Virus record (IMG/VR): IMGVR_UViG_3300044213_000170
Span: 81,401 to 145,400 of that record
Origin: a virus
DNA: 64,000 nt
Direction: 5' to 3' (one strand)
Under the pieces are notes generated by a model that was not told the DNA's origin, did no database searches, and saw nothing but the letters and a program-made list of their open reading frames with translations. The translations under genes and the position numbers were made by a program. Positions 50,301 through 59,350 of the stretch are shown piece after piece; position 1 is the stretch's first letter, and every line of letters begins with the position of its first letter.

Positions 50301-53300
50301 ATTTGAGCGTTCTGCGGCCATAGCACGTGTAACTTCTGCAGCCAATGCTGTTGCATTTGAGCTATCACCAGCAATACGAGCGTTAGTTTCTACAACTAAA
50401 TCACCAGCAATACTTGCTTCTGCGCCAGTTGCACGTGTCACTTCAGCACTTAGGTTTGCATCAATGCTTGTTTCGGCTGCTTTAGCACGAACAACTTCTG
50501 CACTTAAGTCACCAGCAATGCTTGTTTCAGCGGCTGTTGCACGGCTTACTTCAGCAGTTACTGTACCAGCAATGCTTGCTTCTGCGTGTTGAGCACGTGT
50601 AACTTCTGCACTTACGTTAGATGCAATGCTTGCTTCTGCAGCTGTTGCACGTGTAACTTCTGCAGCCAATGCTGTTGCATTTGAGCTATCACCAGCAATA
50701 CGAGCGTTAGTTTCTACAACTAAATCACCAGCAATACTTGCTTCTGCGCCAGTTGCACGAACAACTTCGGCACTTAAGTTACTTGCGATGGAATGTTCTG
50801 CAGATTGAGCTCTAAATACTTCAGTACTTAGATCGCTTGCAATGATTGCTTCTGCACTGGTAGCACGTGTAACTTCTGCGCTAATTGCAGCAGCATTTGA
50901 GCTTTCTGCAGCAGTTGCACGACTTACTTCAGCAGTTACTGTACCAGCAATGCTTGTCTCAGCAGCTTTAGCGCGGCTTACTTCTGATGTTAAATCGCTT
51001 GCAATGCTTACTTCTGCAGCAGTTGCACGACTTACTTCAGCAGTTACTGTACCAGCAATGCTTGTTTCAGCAGCCTTAGCACGAACAACTTCAGCACTTA
51101 AGTCACCAGCAATACTTGTTTCGGCGGCTTTGGCACGAACAACTTCAGCACTTAAGTTACTTGCAATACTTGTTTCTGCAGTATGAGCACGTGTTGCTTC
51201 TGCACTGATTGCAGCAGCATTTGAGCTTTCTGCGGCCATAGCACGTGTAACTTCTGCAGCCAATGCTGTTGCATTTGAGCTGTCACCTGCGATACGAGCG
51301 TTGGTTTCGATTACTAAATCGCTTGCAATGCTTGCTTCTGCACCAGTTGCACGACTTACTTCAGCAGTTACTGTACCAGCAATACTTGTTTCGGCGGCTT
51401 TGGCACGAACAACTTCAGCACCTAAGTCACCAGCAATGCTTACTTCTGCAGCAGTTGCACGACTTACTTCAGCAGTTACTGTACCAGCAATGCTTGTCTC
51501 AGCAGCTTTAGCGCGGCTTACTTCTGATGTTAAATCGCTTGCAATACTTGTTTCTGCGGTATGAGCACGTGTTGCTTCTGCGCTAATTGCAGCAGCATTT
51601 GAGCTGTCACCTGCGATACGAGCGTTGGTTTCGATTACTAAATCGCTTGCAATACTTGCTTCTGCAGCTTTGGCGCGGCTTACTTCAGCAGTTACTGTAC
51701 CGGCAATGCTTACTTCTGCAGCAGTTGCACGACTTACTTCAGCAGTTACTGTACCAGCAATGCTTGTCTCAGCAGCTTTAGCGCGGCTTACTTCTGATGT
51801 TAAATCGCTTGCAATGCTTGATTCAGCAATTTGAGCACGATTAGCTTCTGCGATAATTGCAGTATTTAAGCTGCTTTCCGCTGTCTGAGCACGTGTTACT
51901 TCAGCAGCTAATGCTGTTGCATTTGAGCTGTCACCTGCGATACGAGCGTTGGTTTCTACAACTAAATCGCCTACAATGCTTGCTTCTGCAGCTTTGGCGC
52001 GAGCAATCTCGACTGCTAATCCTGTATCGTGTTCTAATGTGTAGATACGAGCATCTAAGCTGCTTTCTACATTTTCAGCACGAGCAACTTCAGTATTTAA
52101 GTTAGTTTGAACGGTTGCGATAGCACCAGCTAAACTACTTTCGGCGCCTGTAGCACGTGTAACTTCTGCACTTAAACCAGCGGCAATACTGCTTTCTGCA
52201 GCTTTGGCACGTGTAACTTCTGCGGCAATACTGTTAGCTAAACTTGTAGATAAGTTACTAATTGCACCAGCAAAACTACTGTCGGCAGCATTGAAGTAAG
52301 ATACAATTTCAGTCAAGCTGTCTATTGCAGCAGGGTCTGTGTTGCTTACGATAAAGTCAATACGCTTGCTTAAACTTAATTCAGCAGCAGTTGCACGACT
52401 TACTTCAGCAGTTACTGTACCAGCAATGCTTGTTTCTGCGGCTTTAGCACGTGTTACTTCTGCACTTAAGTCACCAGCAATACTTGCTTCTGCAGCAGTT
52501 GCACGACTTACTTCAGCAGTTACTGTACCAGCAATGCTTGTTTCTGCGGATTTAGCACGTGTTACTTCTGTTGTTAAATCGCTTGCGATACTTGTTTCTG
52601 CGGTATGAGCACGTGTTGCTTCTGCACTGATTGCAGCAGCATTTGAGCTTTCTGCAGCCATTGCGCGAGTAACTTCTGCGGCCAATGCTGTTGCATTTGA
52701 GCTGTCGCCAGCGATGCGGGCATTTGTTTCTACAACTAAATCACTAGCAATGCTTGTCTCAGCAGCTTTAGCGCGGCTTACTTCTGATGTTAAATCGCCT
52801 ACAATGCTTGCTTCTGCAGCAGTTGCACGACTTACTTCAGCAGTTACTGTACCAGCAATGCTTGTTTCTGCGGCTTTAGCACGTGTTACTTCGGCACTTA
52901 AATCACTTGCGATACTTGTTTCTGCATTTTGAGCACGTGTTGCTTCTGCACTGATTGCAGCATTTAAACTACTTTCAGCAGTCCGGGCACGTGTAACTTC
53001 TGCAGCCAATGCTGTTGCATTTGAGCTGTCACCAGCAATGCGGGCATTTGTTTCTACAACTAAATCACCTGCGATGCTTGCTTCTGCACCAGTTGCGCGA
53101 ATAACTTCTGCACTAATTGCAGCAGCATTTGAGCTTTCTGCAGCTTTAGCACGTGTTACTTCAGCACTTAAATCACCAGCAATACTTGCTTCTGCGCCAG
53201 TTGCACGTGTTACTTCTGCGCTTACGCTAGATGCAATACTTGCTTCTGCATTCTGAGCACGTGTAACTTCTGCGCTAATTGCAGCAGCATTTGAGCTTTC

Positions 53301-56300
53301 TGCGGCTTTAGCACGTGTAACTTCTGCAGCCAATGCTGTTGCATTTGAGCTGTCACCAGCAATACGAGCGTTAGTTTCTACAACTAAATCGCCTACAATG
53401 CTTGCTTCTGCAGCAGTTGCACGACTTACTTCAGCAGTTACTGTACCAGCAATGCTTGTTTCTGCGGCTTTAGCACGTGTTACTTCGGCACTTAAATCAC
53501 TTGCGATACTTGTTTCTGCATTTTGAGCACGTGTTGCTTCTGCACTGATTGCAGCAGCATTTGAGCTATCACCAGCGATGCGGGCTGTTATCTCTGTGCT
53601 TAAATTGCTAGCAATACTTGCTTCTGCATTTTGAGCACGTGTTGCTTCTGCGGCCAATGCGGCAGCATTTGAGCTATCACCGGCGATACGAGCGTTGGTT
53701 TCTACAACTAAATCGCCTACAATGCTTGCTTCTGCAGCAGTTGCACGACTTACTTCAGCAGTTACTGTACCAGCAATACTTGCCTCAGCACCAGTTGCAC
53801 GTGTTACTTCAGCTCTTAGGTTTGCAGCAATGCTTGCTTCTGCAGCTGTTGCACGTGTAACTTCAGCACTAATTGCAGCGGTATTCGAACCTTCTGCGGC
53901 TTTAGCACGTGTTACTTCAGCACTTAAGTCACCAGCAATACTTGCTTCAGCAGCAGTTGCACGGTTTACTTCAGCAGCTACTGTACCAGCGATACTTGCT
54001 TCTGCGCCAGTTGCACGTGTTACTTCTGCGCTTACGCTAGATGCAATACTTGCTTCTGCATTCTGAGCACGTGTAACTTCTGCGCTAATTGCAGCAGCAT
54101 TTGAGCTTTCTGCGGCTTTAGCGCGAACAACTTCAGCAGCTAATGCTGATGCATTTGAGCTATCGCCTGCGATACGAGCGGCAGCTTCAGCATCAATATT
54201 ACTTTGTAATGTTGTTTCTGCGGCTTTAGCACGTGTTACTTCAGCACTTAAATCACCAGCAATACTTGTTTCGGCAGCTTTAGCGCGAACAACTTCAGCA
54301 GTTACTGTACCAGCAATACTTGCCTCTGCACCAGTTGCACGATTTACTTCAGCAGTTACTGTACCAGCAATGCTTGCTTCTGCGCCAGTTGCACGAACAA
54401 CTTCAGCAGTTACTGCACCAGAAATGCTTACTTCAGCGGCTGTTGCGCGGCTTACTTCTGCACTGATTGCAGCGGCATTTGAGCTTTCTGCAGCTTTAGC
54501 ACGTGTTACTTCAGCACTTAAATCACCAGCAATGCTTGCTTCTGCGCCAGTTGCACGAACAACTTCAGCACTTAAGTTGCTTGCAATACTTGCTTCTGCA
54601 GCTTTAGCACGTGTAACTTCTGCAGCTAATGCTGATGCATTTGAGCTGTCGCCAGCAATACGAGCTGCTGTTTCTGTACTTAAATCACTTGCAATACTTG
54701 CTTCTGCAGCTTTGGCACGTGTAACTTCTGCAGCTAATGCTGATGCATTTGAGCTGTCGCCAGCAATACGAGCTGCTGTTTCTGTACTTAAATCACTTGC
54801 AATACTTGCTTCTGCGCCAGTTGCACGTGTCACTTCAGCACTTAGGTTTGCATCAATGCTTGTTTCGGCTGCTTTAGCACGAGCAACTTCAGCAGTTACT
54901 GTACCAGCAATACTTGCCTCAGCACCAGTTGCACGAACAACTTCAGCACTTAAATCACTTGCAATACTTGTTTCGGCTTGTTCAGCGCGACGTGTTTCGT
55001 TGGCAATATTTGTAGCATTTAGTGCAACGTTTGCAGATATTAAACCTTCTGCTGTTGTAGCACGATTTACTTCGTTACTAATATCTGTTGCATTTGTAGC
55101 AATTAATGCAGCTAAACTTGTTTCTTCTGTCGAAGCACGATTTACTTCTGTTGTTAAGTTACTTGCTACAGTATTGATACTTACACCTAAACTGCCTTCG
55201 GCTGCGTATGCACGGCTTACTTCTGCGGCTAATGCAGCAGCGTTTGAGCTATCACCAGCAATACGAGCTGCTGTTTCTGTGCTTAAGTCTCTAGCAATGC
55301 TTGTTTCAGCTGCTTTAGCGCGGCTTACTTCAGAGCTTAAATCACTTGCAACACTAGACTCAGCTGCTTTGGCGCGAGCAACTTCAGCGGCTAAATCACC
55401 AGCCAAACTGCTTTCTGCTGTCTCGGCACGTGCAACTTCGTTATTAATTGCAGTTGTATTACTTGTAATTAAACCAGCTAAACTTGTTTCGGCAGTATGT
55501 GCACGTGCAACTTCTGTTGCCAAGTCAGCGGCTACGCCGGCTAAACTTGTAGAAATTACGCCTTCGGCTGCTTTAGCACGATTTACTTCTGATGTTAAAT
55601 CAGCAGCAATATTACTTTCAGCGGCTTCTGCACGACTTTGTTCTGCATTAATTGCATGTGTGACGTCGGTATTGATGTTATCAATACGTGTACTTAAACT
55701 ACCTTCTGCGCTAGTTGCACGAGCTACTTCGCTTGCTAAATCTGCTGCAACACTAGATAAACTAGAGCTAATTGCAGATTCTTCAGCCGATGCACGAGCA
55801 GTTTCGTTAGAAATTGCGGTTGCATTTGAAGCAATAGCAGCAGCCATCGATGCATCATCAATGGTATTTTGTGCTTTCATTGCATAGTAATCTGTACTTA
55901 ATGCACTTAAATCACCAGCAATACTTGCTTCTGCGCCAGTTGCGCGGCTTACTTCTTTGTTTACATTGTTTTGTACTGTTGCGATAGAACCAGCTAAACT
56001 ACGTTCGGCAGTTTCTGCACGTGTAGTTTCTGTATCTAAGTTAGACTGAACAGTATAGATATTTGTTTGCAATGTTGTTTCTGCGTGTTCTGCGCGAGCA
56101 GTTTCATTGCTAATATCTGTTGCATTTGTATTAATTTGTGCTTGTAAGCTAGAATCTTCAGTAATACGAGCATTTGTCTCTGTTACCAAATCAGCAGCTA
56201 CAGTAGCAATAGCGGCAGCATTTGTACTGTCACCTGCGATACGAGCACTAGTTTCTGTGTTTAAATTGCTAGCAACGGTAGCAATATAACCATCTAAGCT

Positions 56301-57581
56301 GCTTTCTGCTGTTTGAGCGCGAGTAACTTCTGTTGCCAAGTCAGCGGCTACGCCGGCTAAACTTGTAGAAATTACGCCTTCGGCTGCTTTAGCACGAGCG
56401 ACTTCAGCATCAACACTAGTTTGTACTGTTGCAATAGCACCAGACAAACTTGTCTCTGCCAATTTAGCACGATGTACTTCTGTTGTTAAATCGTTAGCAA
56501 CACCAATAGTAGCACTAGCCAAGCTGCTTTCAGCTGTCTGTGCACGTGATGTTTCTGCTGTTAAGTTATTAGAAACTGTTGCGATATAACCATCTAAACT
56601 ACTTTCTGCAGCTTCTGCGCGAGCAGTTTCGTTGCTTAAGTCGGTATTTAAATTGTCAATATGTGTTTGTAATGTTGTCTCAGCAGCTTGAGCACGACTT
56701 ACTTCATTTGCAATGTTAGTTGCATTTGTATTAATTTGTGTTTGTAGGCTGGCTTCAACACTAGTTGCACGATTAACTTCAGAAGCTAAATCGCTTGCAA
56801 CACTGCTAATACTTGTACCCAATGCTGATTCAGCATTTTGAGCACGTGTTTTTTCAGTAGCAATGCTAGCTGCTAAACTTGTCTGAGCAGATGCTAAATC
56901 ACTAGCAATACTCGATTCAGCTGCTTGTGCACGGCTTACTTCTGTATTCAATGCAGTTTGGTCTGCTTTTAATGCAATAGCTGCGGCATTTGAGCTGTCA
57001 CCAGCGATACGAGCAGTAGTTTCTGTGCTGATTGCACTTTGTAAACTTGTTACTGCGGTATTTAATGCACTTGCTAAACTGCTATCACCAGCAATGCGGT
57101 TTGCAGTTTCTGTAGCTAAATCACCAGCTAAACTGCTGTCGCCAGCAACACGAGCTGTTGTTTCAGTACTGATTGCACTAGTTAAACTACTAACAGCCGA
57201 CGTCAAGTTTGCTTGTACAGAAGTAATCATTCCTGTAATTGTAGTTGCAAAATGCGGGTCGTCGTTTAATGCTCTAGCTAGTTCATTTAATGTGTTCAAT
57301 AAATTTGGTGCGCTATCTACTAATTTGGCAATCTGAGCATCAGTATAGTGTTCTGCATCTAACAACGCTTGTGCAACGTCTGCGGATACAATGAAATCTA
57401 CAATGATAACCTGACTTAAACCATTTAAAGTTGAATAACGCAATTTCTTGTCCGTGGTATTAAACCAAATGCGGCCTGGTTGAACTGAACTTGGATCGCT
57501 GGCTAAACTTTCAACGATCAAATTCTCTGCCCAACCGTTATCCGCTAGTGTAATACCATGAATAATCGGGAATTGTGCCAT
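47322..57581 (-). CDS. Giant 18-residue-repeat fibre protein
   Basis: 3419 residues. The N-terminus (MAQFPIIHGITLADNGWAEN, then PGRIWFNTTDKKLRYSTLNG) is like phage virion-attachment domains; a DPHF-type helix follows (LLNTLNELARALNDDPHFAT). From about 125 to 3290 the chain is an 18-residue repeat such as SAEVTRAKAAETSIAGDL, roughly 170 copies. C-terminal ~90 residues are a beta-type cap (HVINHNLGATFVTFTILVQR). Eighteen residues equal one heptad plus one hendecad, so a near-straight trimeric coiled coil several hundred nm long is plausible. Repeats occur in higher-order blocks (VVETNARIAGDSSNATAL units recur), a sign of recombination within the gene. Confidence 0.85.
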   Translation of the reverse strand: MAQFPIIHGITLADNGWAENLIVESLASDPSSVQPGRIWFNTTDKKLRYSTLNGLSQVIIVDFIVSADVAQALLDAEHYTDAQIAKLVDSAPNLLNTLNELARALNDDPHFATTITGMITSVQANLTSAVSSLTSAISTETTARVAGDSSLAGDLATETANRIAGDSSLASALNTAVTSLQSAISTETTARIAGDSSNAAAIALKADQTALNTEVSRAQAAESSIASDLASAQTSLAASIATEKTRAQNAESALGTSISSVASDLASEVNRATSVEASLQTQINTNATNIANEVSRAQAAETTLQTHIDNLNTDLSNETARAEAAESSLDGYIATVSNNLTAETSRAQTAESSLASATIGVANDLTTEVHRAKLAETSLSGAIATVQTSVDAEVARAKAAEGVISTSLAGVAADLATEVTRAQTAESSLDGYIATVASNLNTETSARIAGDSTNAAAIATVAADLVTETNARITEDSSLQAQINTNATDISNETARAEHAETTLQTNIYTVQSNLDTETTRAETAERSLAGSIATVQNNVNKEVSRATGAEASIAGDLSALSTDYYAMKAQNTIDDASMAAAIASNATAISNETARASAEESAISSSLSSVAADLASEVARATSAEGSLSTRIDNINTDVTHAINAEQSRAEAAESNIAADLTSEVNRAKAAEGVISTSLAGVAADLATEVARAHTAETSLAGLITSNTTAINNEVARAETAESSLAGDLAAEVARAKAAESSVASDLSSEVSRAKAAETSIARDLSTETAARIAGDSSNAAALAAEVSRAYAAEGSLGVSINTVASNLTTEVNRASTEETSLAALIATNATDISNEVNRATTAEGLISANVALNATNIANETRRAEQAETSIASDLSAEVVRATGAEASIAGTVTAEVARAKAAETSIDANLSAEVTRATGAEASIASDLSTETAARIAGDSSNASALAAEVTRAKAAEASIASDLSTETAARIAGDSSNASALAAEVTRAKAAEASIASNLSAEVVRATGAEASIAGDLSAEVTRAKAAESSNAAAISAEVSRATAAEVSISGAVTAEVVRATGAEASIAGTVTAEVNRATGAEASIAGTVTAEVVRAKAAETSIAGDLSAEVTRAKAAETTLQSNIDAEAAARIAGDSSNASALAAEVVRAKAAESSNAAAISAEVTRAQNAEASIASSVSAEVTRATGAEASIAGTVAAEVNRATAAEASIAGDLSAEVTRAKAAEGSNTAAISAEVTRATAAEASIAANLRAEVTRATGAEASIAGTVTAEVSRATAAEASIVGDLVVETNARIAGDSSNAAALAAEATRAQNAEASIASNLSTEITARIAGDSSNAAAISAEATRAQNAETSIASDLSAEVTRAKAAETSIAGTVTAEVSRATAAEASIVGDLVVETNARIAGDSSNATALAAEVTRAKAAESSNAAAISAEVTRAQNAEASIASSVSAEVTRATGAEASIAGDLSAEVTRAKAAESSNAAAISAEVIRATGAEASIAGDLVVETNARIAGDSSNATALAAEVTRARTAESSLNAAISAEATRAQNAETSIASDLSAEVTRAKAAETSIAGTVTAEVSRATAAEASIVGDLTSEVSRAKAAETSIASDLVVETNARIAGDSSNATALAAEVTRAMAAESSNAAAISAEATRAHTAETSIASDLTTEVTRAKSAETSIAGTVTAEVSRATAAEASIAGDLSAEVTRAKAAETSIAGTVTAEVSRATAAELSLSKRIDFIVSNTDPAAIDSLTEIVSYFNAADSSFAGAISNLSTSLANSIAAEVTRAKAAESSIAAGLSAEVTRATGAESSLAGAIATVQTNLNTEVARAENVESSLDARIYTLEHDTGLAVEIARAKAAEASIVGDLVVETNARIAGDSSNATALAAEVTRAQTAESSLNTAIIAEANRAQIAESSIASDLTSEVSRAKAAETSIAGTVTAEVSRATAAEVSIAGTVTAEVSRAKAAEASIASDLVIETNARIAGDSSNAAAISAEATRAHTAETSIASDLTSEVSRAKAAETSIAGTVTAEVSRATAAEVSIAGDLGAEVVRAKAAETSIAGTVTAEVSRATGAEASIASDLVIETNARIAGDSSNATALAAEVTRAMAAESSNAAAISAEATRAHTAETSIASNLSAEVVRAKAAETSIAGDLSAEVVRAKAAETSIAGTVTAEVSRATAAEVSIASDLTSEVSRAKAAETSIAGTVTAEVSRATAAESSNAAAISAEVTRATSAEAIIASDLSTEVFRAQSAEHSIASNLSAEVVRATGAEASIAGDLVVETNARIAGDSSNATALAAEVTRATAAEASIASNVSAEVTRAQHAEASIAGTVTAEVSRATAAETSIAGDLSAEVVRAKAAETSIDANLSAEVTRATGAEASIAGDLVVETNARIAGDSSNATALAAEVTRAMAAERSNAAATAAEATRAQNAEASIASSVSAEVTRATGAEASIAGELSAEVVRAKAAETSIAGDLVVETNARIAGDSSNATALAAEVTRAQHAEASIAGTVTAEVSRATAAEVSIAGTVTAEVSRATAAEVSIAGDLGAEIVRAKAAETSIASELSAEVVRAKAAETSIAGDLVVETNARIAGDSSNASALAAEVVRAKAAESSNTAAIGAEVNRATAAEASIAGTVTAEVVRAKAAETSIAGELSAEVTRAQTAEQAISANVAATNTAISNETARAEAAETTLQNNIDAEVSRAKAAEASIAGTVSAEVVRAEAAESSNAAAISAEVSRAQNAEASIASSVSAEVTRATGAEASIAGDLSALSTDYYAMKAQNAIDDASMAAAIALNVTAISNETARAESAETSIAGTVSAEVVRAEAAESSLASSISRVSADLATEVVRAKAEETSLAGELSTETTARIAGDSSNAAAISAEVTRAQTAEASIAGTVAAEVSRANAAETSLAGLIASNTTAINNEVTRAETAESSLANSVATVQSNLDTEVTRAERAESSLAGAIATVQTNLNTEVVRAKAAESSLASSMSGVAADLATEVVRAKAEETSLAADISTVQTNVNNEATRAEAAEATLQNNIDHEVTRATTAEGTLQSQIGDLALLDTTAHSNIVSAINELYTGSSRLLADEIARAQAAESSLSSSIAAEQSRATSAENSIAANVLTNTYDISTNATNISNEVARAKAAETSLAGLISNNTSAINAEVTRAQTAESSLANSVATVQSKLDTEVTRAESAESSLAGYIAGVASDLTTEVNRATTAETSLANSIATVQTNVNNEVTRAQAAEYTLQNNITSVVNNLGVEVTRAQGAESSLSSAIRVVSSDLASEVSRAQAAESSLQGEINLLASSTALSSEVYRATAAEAKIRSDYDALIYTYQSVTAATTHVINHNLGATFVTFTILVQRDDGSWRNDIVSVEETSSNRLTLFLTEARNIKVSVVSMAGL
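47620..57210. repeat. 54-bp degenerate tandem repeat array
   Basis: The DNA counterpart of the 18-residue repeat, about 9.6 kb long, with locally near-identical blocks. It is fully inside the coding frame; no spacers as in CRISPR. Confidence 0.88.
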
Positions 57582-57616
57582 TTTTAAATGTTAACTTTCT
57601 TAAAATTTATTAATAC

Positions 57617-57642
57617 TTGTAATACAGGAGAATGTATTACAA
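57617..57642. repeat. Inverted repeat upstream of the giant fibre gene
   Basis: TTGTAATACA and TGTATTACAA are perfect 10-bp arms around 6 nt. T/A-runs lie on the wrong side for a minus-strand terminator. It could be an operator or leader hairpin; the start codon is about 36 nt away. Confidence 0.5.
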
Positions 57643-57698
57643 ATAAAAAAAACCTGGTGCATATTAAACTGATTTTAATACACAGCAGATCTACTTCT

Positions 57699-57757
57699 CT
57701 ACGCTTCTCATCTCATATCTAAGTATTTACCGTTTTTTATGAGAAATAATAGCGTAG
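57699..57757. repeat. Second, longer stem-loop in the fibre gene leader
   Basis: CTACGCTTCTCAT (57699-57711) pairs with ATGAGAA (57739-57745) and GCGTAG (57752-57757), leaving a 6-nt bulge and a 27-nt loop. With the repeat at 57617-57642 it makes the 207-nt gap upstream of the giant gene a structured leader. No coding potential seen. Confidence 0.45.
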
Positions 57758-57788
57758 CATTAAATTTTGAATGTTTTATTTTAAGAAA

Positions 57789-57998
57789 TTATGGTCTTTT
57801 TATAAATTGTTTTAAGGTTAAAAGTTCTCGGTCAACTAATAAGGCTTCGCTGTTACTATGAAATATTCTCCATTCTGTTTCCGATTTATCGGTTTCAAAA
57901 ACAAATGAGTCGACGCTAACATTAACTAGTTTGCATCCTTTTGCTTTAAGGTATGCAGCTAAATGTAGTTCTTTTACTGAAATTTTTATTGTTGTCAT
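57789..57998 (-). CDS. Small protein, DUF5659-like
   Basis: 69 residues with the short alpha/beta layout of DUF5659 phage proteins: a helix holding LHLAAYLKAKGCKLV, then strand VSVDSFVFETDKS and EALLVDRELLTLKQF. These are small proteins of unknown function, common near structural genes. 5 nt after the fibre gene upstream. Confidence 0.6.
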   Translation of the reverse strand: MTTIKISVKELHLAAYLKAKGCKLVNVSVDSFVFETDKSETEWRIFHSNSEALLVDRELLTLKQFIKRP

Positions 57999-58003
57999 TG
58001 TTT

Positions 58004-59350
58004 TTACCCGAAAAATACCGTTACCCAGCCCGCTGTTGCCGCGGTTAAATTAATATTAAAACTATTCTCATCGATTATTTGTACAGGCACGATCATTTTG
58101 TGTCCTGCTTCATTGAACACCGATTCAACGAAATATTTTGTTCCTCTATTATGTACTACTGTCCATACGCTCGACATAGTAAATGTAAATGTTTGAACAG
58201 GTTTATTAGTTAAGTCCGCATAACTACCCGACGTAGCAACTGTTGATAAATCAGCGATGTTGGATTTTAATGATAGATTTGCGGTCAGATCAGTTAAGAA
58301 CGCAGGATCATTACCGATTGCAGATGCTAATTCGTTTAATGTATTTAATAAATTAGGAGCACCATCGACTAAGTTAGTAATCGCATTATTAATTGCCGTA
58401 TTAACATAAGTTATGTTAGCGTATTCGGCATCATTTATAAATGTACTTACTGTTGTCGGTACATTAACCAAATCAGTATAGCTACCAGTAAATGCTACCT
58501 TTGCAAGACTAGAAGTTAATGCTGTTAAATTAGTCTGTAATTCGGCTTGAGCCGATATTATAGTAGTCGATAAACTTGTTTCTACATTTGATAGATTAGC
58601 ACTTAAACTGGTTATAGTTGCAGAAATATTTGCTTCTGCATTTGTAGCTCTATTAACTTCGTTTTGTAATTCATTACTTATTGTAGTAATGAAGTGCGGA
58701 TCATTACCGATTGCATTAGCTAATTCTTGCAGTGTGTCTAGGGTAGACGGGGCGCCAGTGGTGATGGACTGTATTTGTTGCAGTGCTGAATCTAATAGCG
58801 CAGCATTTGCAACCGTAGCAGGCAGTCCCAATCCGCCGATATATACATAACCTTCGACAAATATTACTTTTCCTGCGGTAAGCGCAGAAGGTACAGTTGT
58901 ATCCGAAAATTCTAAAATGCCGCTTTGATAATCAAAGAACCAACTATCATTATTACCAGATCCGTCCGGATATAACCGTGTACCGGTTACTGATGGATTT
59001 ACTGCACCGGGATCGTCAACATAAACTTTTAGCTGATATTGTGGTCCAAACTCTACTCCGATCCAGTTTGATTTACCTGTTAACCAAGCTCTATTAGTTC
59101 GTACTGTTAAGTCTGCTTTGGTTTTGATAGCCGATAACCCGGTATAAACATCAATGATTGATGTTTTAGTAATCGGAGGTACAAATGGAATATCACCTGA
59201 GTTAACCCAAATGTTATCGCCACGTACTAATAATGGACTAGGATACTGTTCATTACTGGGGCTCTTATATTGACTAGCGTCGGTGCTTGCTACCCCGTAA
59301 CCAATTTTCTTATATAAGTAGTCTAACTTTTGAGAATCAGAAATAGCCAT
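58004..59350 (-). CDS. Tail fibre/baseplate-attached structural protein
   Basis: 448 residues. The N-terminal half is beta-type (ADLTVRTNRAWLTGKSNWIG, NNDSWFFDYQSGILEFSD), seen in fibre proteins of T4-like environmental phages. Two copies of a helical motif occur (LDTLQELANAIGNDPHFITT and LLNTLNELASAIGNDPAFLT), also present at the start of the giant fibre, flanking a short Ala/Thr coiled coil. The C-terminal beta cap (FTMSSVWTVVHNRGTKYFVE) resembles the N-terminal section of the collagen-like fibre. Its start overlaps the stop of the upstream gene. Confidence 0.7.
   Translation of the reverse strand: MAISDSQKLDYLYKKIGYGVASTDASQYKSPSNEQYPSPLLVRGDNIWVNSGDIPFVPPITKTSIIDVYTGLSAIKTKADLTVRTNRAWLTGKSNWIGVEFGPQYQLKVYVDDPGAVNPSVTGTRLYPDGSGNNDSWFFDYQSGILEFSDTTVPSALTAGKVIFVEGYVYIGGLGLPATVANAALLDSALQQIQSITTGAPSTLDTLQELANAIGNDPHFITTISNELQNEVNRATNAEANISATITSLSANLSNVETSLSTTIISAQAELQTNLTALTSSLAKVAFTGSYTDLVNVPTTVSTFINDAEYANITYVNTAINNAITNLVDGAPNLLNTLNELASAIGNDPAFLTDLTANLSLKSNIADLSTVATSGSYADLTNKPVQTFTFTMSSVWTVVHNRGTKYFVESVFNEAGHKMIVPVQIIDENSFNINLTAATAGWVTVFFG

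Noticed and set aside
48076-56289. Many plus-strand frames rich in Ala, Ser, Leu and Thr opposite the giant fibre gene
   Set aside because: They are complementary shadows of the 18-residue repeat, without independent start signals.
47620-57210. Periodic repeats that could suggest a CRISPR array
   Set aside because: The 54-bp units are contiguous, degenerate and in frame within one reading frame. There are no unique spacers and no cas genes.
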